Positions 15,395 through 18,242 of a DNA stretch of 18,242 bases are shown piece after piece (positions within the stretch are counted from its first letter, which is position 1; every line of letters starts with the position of its first letter). Source of the stretch: an uncultured Lachnospiraceae bacterium (GTDB lineage Bacteria > Bacillota > Clostridia > Lachnospirales > Lachnospiraceae); assembly GCA_910579395.1 (NCBI GenBank), contig CAJTUC010000053.1:1-18242 (forward strand), read 5' to 3'. Position numbers and translations under genes: made by a program. A model generated the notes under the pieces. It was not told the DNA's origin. It worked only from the letters and a program-made list of their open reading frames with translations, and ran no database searches.

Positions 15395-15502
15395 ATGCAA
15401 AAATTTAACATTTCTGAAATTTTACTAATCAAGATTGGTACGAAAATTTTTGTAAACTTCTAAAATACATTTCTTGAATTTCTGGTAATCTTAGGAGGTT
15501 CA

Positions 15503-17380
15503 ATGGGTAATGATATAAAATGTATGTACTTTAACCACAGATTCAAAGATAAGCCGCAAGGAAAACAATGTGGATGGGTACAGAAAAGTTTGACACAAGT
15601 AAATATTACGATTGAAAATTTGGCAGATGCCTTAGTTCACGGGGCATCATTTAAGCCAGGAGTATTAGCAGGAGGGAATAAAGCTGAAAACTGGATAGAA
15701 CAACAATTATTTGGATTAGATTTTGATGATGGCATAAGGATAGAAGAAGCCTATAATAAAGTGATTTCTCTGGGAATCACACCATGTTTCATGTATACGA
15801 CATTCAGCCACAAAGAGGAACATCATAAATTCCGCATGATATTCTGTAATGATACTGTGATTACAGATGGGAATATCAGGGATAAATTACAGGCTACACT
15901 TATGGGAACTATTGGCGGTATTGATGAAGTATGTTTCAACCGTGACAGACTATTTTTCGGTGGTAAAGGGCATACGGTGTTATATCCTGATTATGATACA
16001 AGGATAAATGCTGAATCCATCATAGAAAAGTATTGGAATGATGATTTTGAACAGTACATATCTAATGCAAAGCCGAAATCAAAGAAGAAAAAGGACAGCA
16101 CTGCTGCCGGTATCAAAAATAAAGATACTGATACTGTAAAAGAGCGTCCTACATATGAAAATCTGAACGTAAAAGCAATCAAAGAACATGATATTGAGTA
16201 TCTACGCAAGGTATTAGCGCATGATCCGATAGAATTTGAGAATAAAAATGAGTTTTGGGATTATATCTACTCCGAGTTGGATATAGCAGAACTGATTGAC
16301 ATAGATGATCCGAGGTCATTTTGTTGTGTGTTGCATGATGACCATAATCCATCTGCAAATATATTCACTACGCAAAATGGCGTACAGAAATATAGGTGTT
16401 GTTCTGAAAATCTCACACTGAATATCAAGCAGTTAATTGAATTATTGGGCGATTTTAAGTCTGAATACAAAGCAATCCAATTTATCATGAATATCTACAA
16501 CCTATCAATCAAAGAATCCCAATGGAGCATAGAACAGAGAGAAAATATTGACCTTATGATAAGCAATATCACGCTAAATAAGTTTAAAGAATTGTGTCCA
16601 CAAGCTGATAAAAATATCAAGTATGCGAAAGATACATTCCTTATGATGCTTTCTATTGCAAGGAATAATATTTATAGTGAGAAATTTTCCAATAATGACG
16701 GTGAAATTGTTTTCTATGTGACAAATAAGAAACTATCTGAATATTTGGGAAAGAGCAATAGTCAAAAGAAGATTGATAAGGTCAGTAAATATGTAAAAAT
16801 GCTTGTTTATCATGATCTAATTAGGATTCTGGATAATGACCAGATACCAAAGGAATTATTGAAAAATGCTTTAAAATATACGAATGGTAATAAAAATCGT
16901 GCTAATTTCTATGCTATTCCATCATGGGTAATTCAGCAGTTAAGCACTATTGAGAATAATGGTGTCAGGTGGAAAGAAAAAGGCTACAGGATTGCCGGAG
17001 TATCATTTGATATGTTCTACCGTTCTGAAGGATTTGATGTGGCAGCTTCCATATATCCGCAGTATAAGAAAAAGAAGAATGAGTATGGTGAGATTGTAGA
17101 CCGTTCTACCACTAAAGCCAGTGATGAGCGTACTTTGAAGATTTCCGAGATTATATTACAGTGTATCCAGCGAAAAGGATATTGTACCGAGAAAGAAGTT
17201 GTCTATATTCTTGGCAATAAATATAGATATGAAGTCACTGAAACACAGATAAAACGTTGTTTGAATGAGATTATGGACTTATACGGACTGAAAAAGGTCA
17301 AAGCAAATAAAGCATTGAAGGAGCAGTATCATATTAAATCAGATGGTTATCCCAATATCATTATTGAAGATGTTGCTTAA
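15503..17380 (+). CDS. Replication protein: AEP/PrimPol-like domain plus degenerate CHC2 zinc finger
   Basis: This 625-aa protein is probably the primase or initiator of the element. Residues about 60-160 show archaeo-eukaryotic primase features: hhhDhD motif FGLDFDD (Asp73, Asp75), the sxH-like stretch SHKEEHHKFRMIF (His107/108, Arg111), and NRDRLFFGGKG. A Lys-rich linker follows (PKSKKKKDS). Residues about 270-315 resemble the DnaG CHC2 finger: CCVLHDDHNPSANIF (Cys275, His278), then KYRCCSEN (Cys299, Cys300) and IKQLIELLGDF. The canonical final CxxC is CC. The C-terminal 270 residues look helical and basic, possibly winged-helix. AGGAGG lies 4 bases before the ATG. Codons are AT-rich, unlike the chromosomal side. 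The domain calls are by eye. Confidence 0.7.
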   Translation: MGNDIKCMYFNHRFKDKPQGKQCGWVQKSLTQVNITIENLADALVHGASFKPGVLAGGNKAENWIEQQLFGLDFDDGIRIEEAYNKVISLGITPCFMYTTFSHKEEHHKFRMIFCNDTVITDGNIRDKLQATLMGTIGGIDEVCFNRDRLFFGGKGHTVLYPDYDTRINAESIIEKYWNDDFEQYISNAKPKSKKKKDSTAAGIKNKDTDTVKERPTYENLNVKAIKEHDIEYLRKVLAHDPIEFENKNEFWDYIYSELDIAELIDIDDPRSFCCVLHDDHNPSANIFTTQNGVQKYRCCSENLTLNIKQLIELLGDFKSEYKAIQFIMNIYNLSIKESQWSIEQRENIDLMISNITLNKFKELCPQADKNIKYAKDTFLMMLSIARNNIYSEKFSNNDGEIVFYVTNKKLSEYLGKSNSQKKIDKVSKYVKMLVYHDLIRILDNDQIPKELLKNALKYTNGNKNRANFYAIPSWVIQQLSTIENNGVRWKEKGYRIAGVSFDMFYRSEGFDVAASIYPQYKKKKNEYGEIVDRSTTKASDERTLKISEIILQCIQRKGYCTEKEVVYILGNKYRYEVTETQIKRCLNEIMDLYGLKKVKANKALKEQYHIKSDGYPNIIIEDVA

Positions 17381-17395
17381 TGGGTGGATAGGGGA

Positions 17396-17454
17396 GGTAA
17401 AAGGGTAGGGTAGTAACTTATATATATCTATATTACTACCCACCCCTTTTACCC
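17396..17454. repeat. G/A-rich imperfect hairpin after the replication gene
   Basis: The left arm (17396-17416, GGTAAAAGGGTAGGGTAGTAA written in part as GGTAAAAGGG...GTAGTAA) pairs imperfectly with the right arm (17433-17454, TTACTACCC...TTTTACCC). The loop is the AT-only core around TATATATAT. The strong purine/pyrimidine strand bias and AT-rich core could serve as a terminator for the replication gene, or as part of a replication origin. Confidence 0.6.
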
Positions 17455-17733
17455 TATTGGCTGTCAATAGTAAATTTTTAAAAGATAAATGAAAACATAT
17501 TACAACTAAATATAAGTGGTATAGAAGAAATACTGGATATGCCTACAGAGGGTGATGTTCTGTCAGAACTTGCCATGGCAAATATAGATTGTATGGGACA
17601 GGATGAGCTATGCGAAGTGGTGCTTCCGAATTATTCGTAACCACCTAAACACGATATTTGTAAAACAGGTGATTACAAGGAACCTGATTATATACATGCA
17701 GATATTTTTACTCCAATTGTAAAAACTGGCGAA

Positions 17734-17776
17734 CCGAAAGTTTCGGCTGGTAAAGAGCAAAATCCGAATATTTCGG
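17734..17776. repeat. Two CCGAA-type dyads 30 bp apart
   Basis: CCGAAAGTTTCGG (17734-17746) is a perfect palindrome around a central G. CCGAATATTTCGG (17764-17776) has five-base arms. Their starts are exactly 30 bases apart, near three helical turns and also ten codons of the interrupted frame. Confidence 0.7.
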
Positions 17777-17790
17777 TTATAGCAGATAAT

Positions 17791-17819
17791 GAATCTCATT
17801 GTGCAAAATTGCACAGTGA
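17791..17819 (-). repeat. Dyad A, right member of an inverted pair
   Basis: This is the reverse complement of 15283-15311 at 27 of 29 positions, with the internal dyad TGTGCAAAATTGCACA. It lies inside the interrupted frame, where it encodes the residues around CAKLHS. Confidence 0.75.
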
Positions 17820-17877
17820 GTTATTTTGCGTTACTGGAAAAGATTCAGGGTTTATTGATATAGAGGATTTATATTAA

Positions 17878-18242
17878 TAGCTTCGACAGAATTGACGGAG
17901 CGGATTATCAGTGGGTAGTATTTCACGACATACCTATAAATGAGTAGCTTTCGCCGATTAGTCCGATTGGAAGAATAAGTATCAGAAGGTCAAAATGGCC
18001 TCTTGATCTTATTCCCATAATGGGCGTTTGCCAAGTTCAGCTTACAATTTCGGTTCAAACAGATTCCGTAAAAGTGGAAAGTGTTGTCCGCTGTGGACAA
18101 CGTTGTACATCATGTACAACTGTTGCAAATTTGGCACGGTTGTGACACAATGACACAACGGCTGCTGCCAGCGTAGATATTATAGGTGGGTGGTATTTCA
18201 ACATATACCGTAGTTCCGTGGGACGGTGGTTCCTCGCGAGTA
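17878..18242. other. Right-edge stretch without intact genes
   Basis: No frame with a good start is visible. A hairpin with imperfect arms (17971-17990 and 17997-18014) carries AATAAG/CTTATT at its base. Two short codon-aligned matches encode WVVF peptides: 17911-17935 (DYQWVVFHDIP) and 18186-18210 (YYRWVVFQHIP), 20 of 25 bases identical. The palindrome cluster at 18083-18159 lies between them. This is likely decayed coding DNA or a recombination/replication control region. Confidence 0.5.
18083..18159. repeat. Cluster of GTTGT...ACAAC palindromes
   Basis: Three dyads share the outer GTTGT/ACAAC letters: GTTGTCC-N5-GGACAAC (18083-18101), GTTGTACAT-C-ATGTACAAC (18102-18120, perfect), and GTTGTG-N9-CACAAC (18139-18159), the last also containing TTGTGACACAA. 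The first two abut directly. Between the second and third is a weaker dyad centred on CAAATTTG (18126-18133). Confidence 0.8.

Larger units (their letters stand above)
15212..15502. other. Intergenic regulatory stretch before the replication gene
   Basis: These 291 AT-rich bases contain a dyad TGTGCA-N4-TGCACA (15288-15303) and an intrinsic-terminator-like hairpin at 15361-15394. The 14-base sequence GAAATTCAAGAAAT (15249-15262) has its exact inverted copy at 15469-15482. No convincing -35/-10 pair is visible. AGGAGG (15493-15498) serves the next gene. Confidence 0.55.
17482..17877 (+). pseudogene. Open frame interrupted by one in-frame TAA
   Basis: The frame is open from 17482 to the TAA at 17875 except for one TAA at 17638-17640. 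The first half includes ISGIEEILDMPTEGDVLSEL and ends PNYS; the second half includes HDICKTGDYKEPDYIHADIF and ends GFIDIEDLY. The second half has no ATG or GTG and only a late TTG, so it is unlikely to be a separate gene. The first ATG in frame is 17539, with no good ribosome binding site, so the 5' end may also be lost. The amino-acid mix is normal for a protein, supporting a former gene. I recognise no family. Confidence 0.45.

Noticed and set aside
17608..17814. Minus-strand 68-aa frame across the interrupted gene
   Set aside because: It has no ribosome binding site or family pattern, and the + strand frame has the more protein-like composition.
18083..18159. Palindromes as integron attC sites
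   Set aside because: attC sites run RYYYAAC...GTTRRRY, the opposite order, and no integron integrase or cassette genes are present.
18083..18159. Palindrome cluster as a CRISPR array
   Set aside because: The repeats differ internally, two abut without spacers, and no cas genes are present.

Overview
The window looks like a chromosome segment of a Lachnospiraceae-type Clostridia (Firmicutes). The evidence is the conserved gene order cysE-cysS-mrnC-rlmB-...-sigH, the SigH-type sigma factor, the non-mevalonate isoprenoid gene ispF, and purine-rich ribosome binding sites. No 16S gene is present, so this placement is inference. All confident genes are on the + strand.

Positions 1-3290 hold a housekeeping run: a bifunctional coaBC (coenzyme A synthesis), a MATE-family exporter, and ispF with an unusual Cys-containing C-terminal tail. 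A roughly 200-bp palindromic element follows (3306-3509), with 41-bp perfect inverted arms and a smaller hairpin in its centre. Positions 3573-7263 encode a signalling pair. One protein has two receiver-like domains and no visible output domain. The other is a large hybrid kinase (PocR-like sensor, HisKA, ATPase, degenerate receiver, true receiver, Hpt).

Positions 7324-13428 form the cysE-cysS-mrnC-rlmB-(SGNH hydrolase)-sigH cluster. Genes overlap or sit close together behind a good promoter at 7272-7301. In Bacillus the slot between rlmB and sigH holds yacP. Here it holds a membrane-anchored SGNH hydrolase carrying five 12-residue repeats built on SVSGN and a low-complexity acidic tail. A small two-helix membrane protein follows, then a tRNA-Thr(GGT) with its own promoter and terminator.

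Downstream of the tRNA (about 13900 to the end) the sequence becomes visibly AT-rich and looks like the left part of an integrated mobile or phage-derived element using the tRNA 3' end as its boundary. It carries an HK97-gp10-like protein, an HU-type DNA-binding protein, a small four-Cys protein, and a 625-aa replication protein. The last joins an AEP/PrimPol-like domain to a degenerate DnaG-type CHC2 zinc finger. No integrase is visible, so the other end must lie beyond the window if the element is intact. The final 860 bp contain no intact gene. They hold a G/A-rich hairpin, an open frame cut by one in-frame TAA, and many short dyads. One 29-bp inverted pair (27/29 matches) brackets the replication gene, and a cluster of GTTGT...ACAAC palindromes lies near the right edge. 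This dyad-rich right end is the part least explained by known families.
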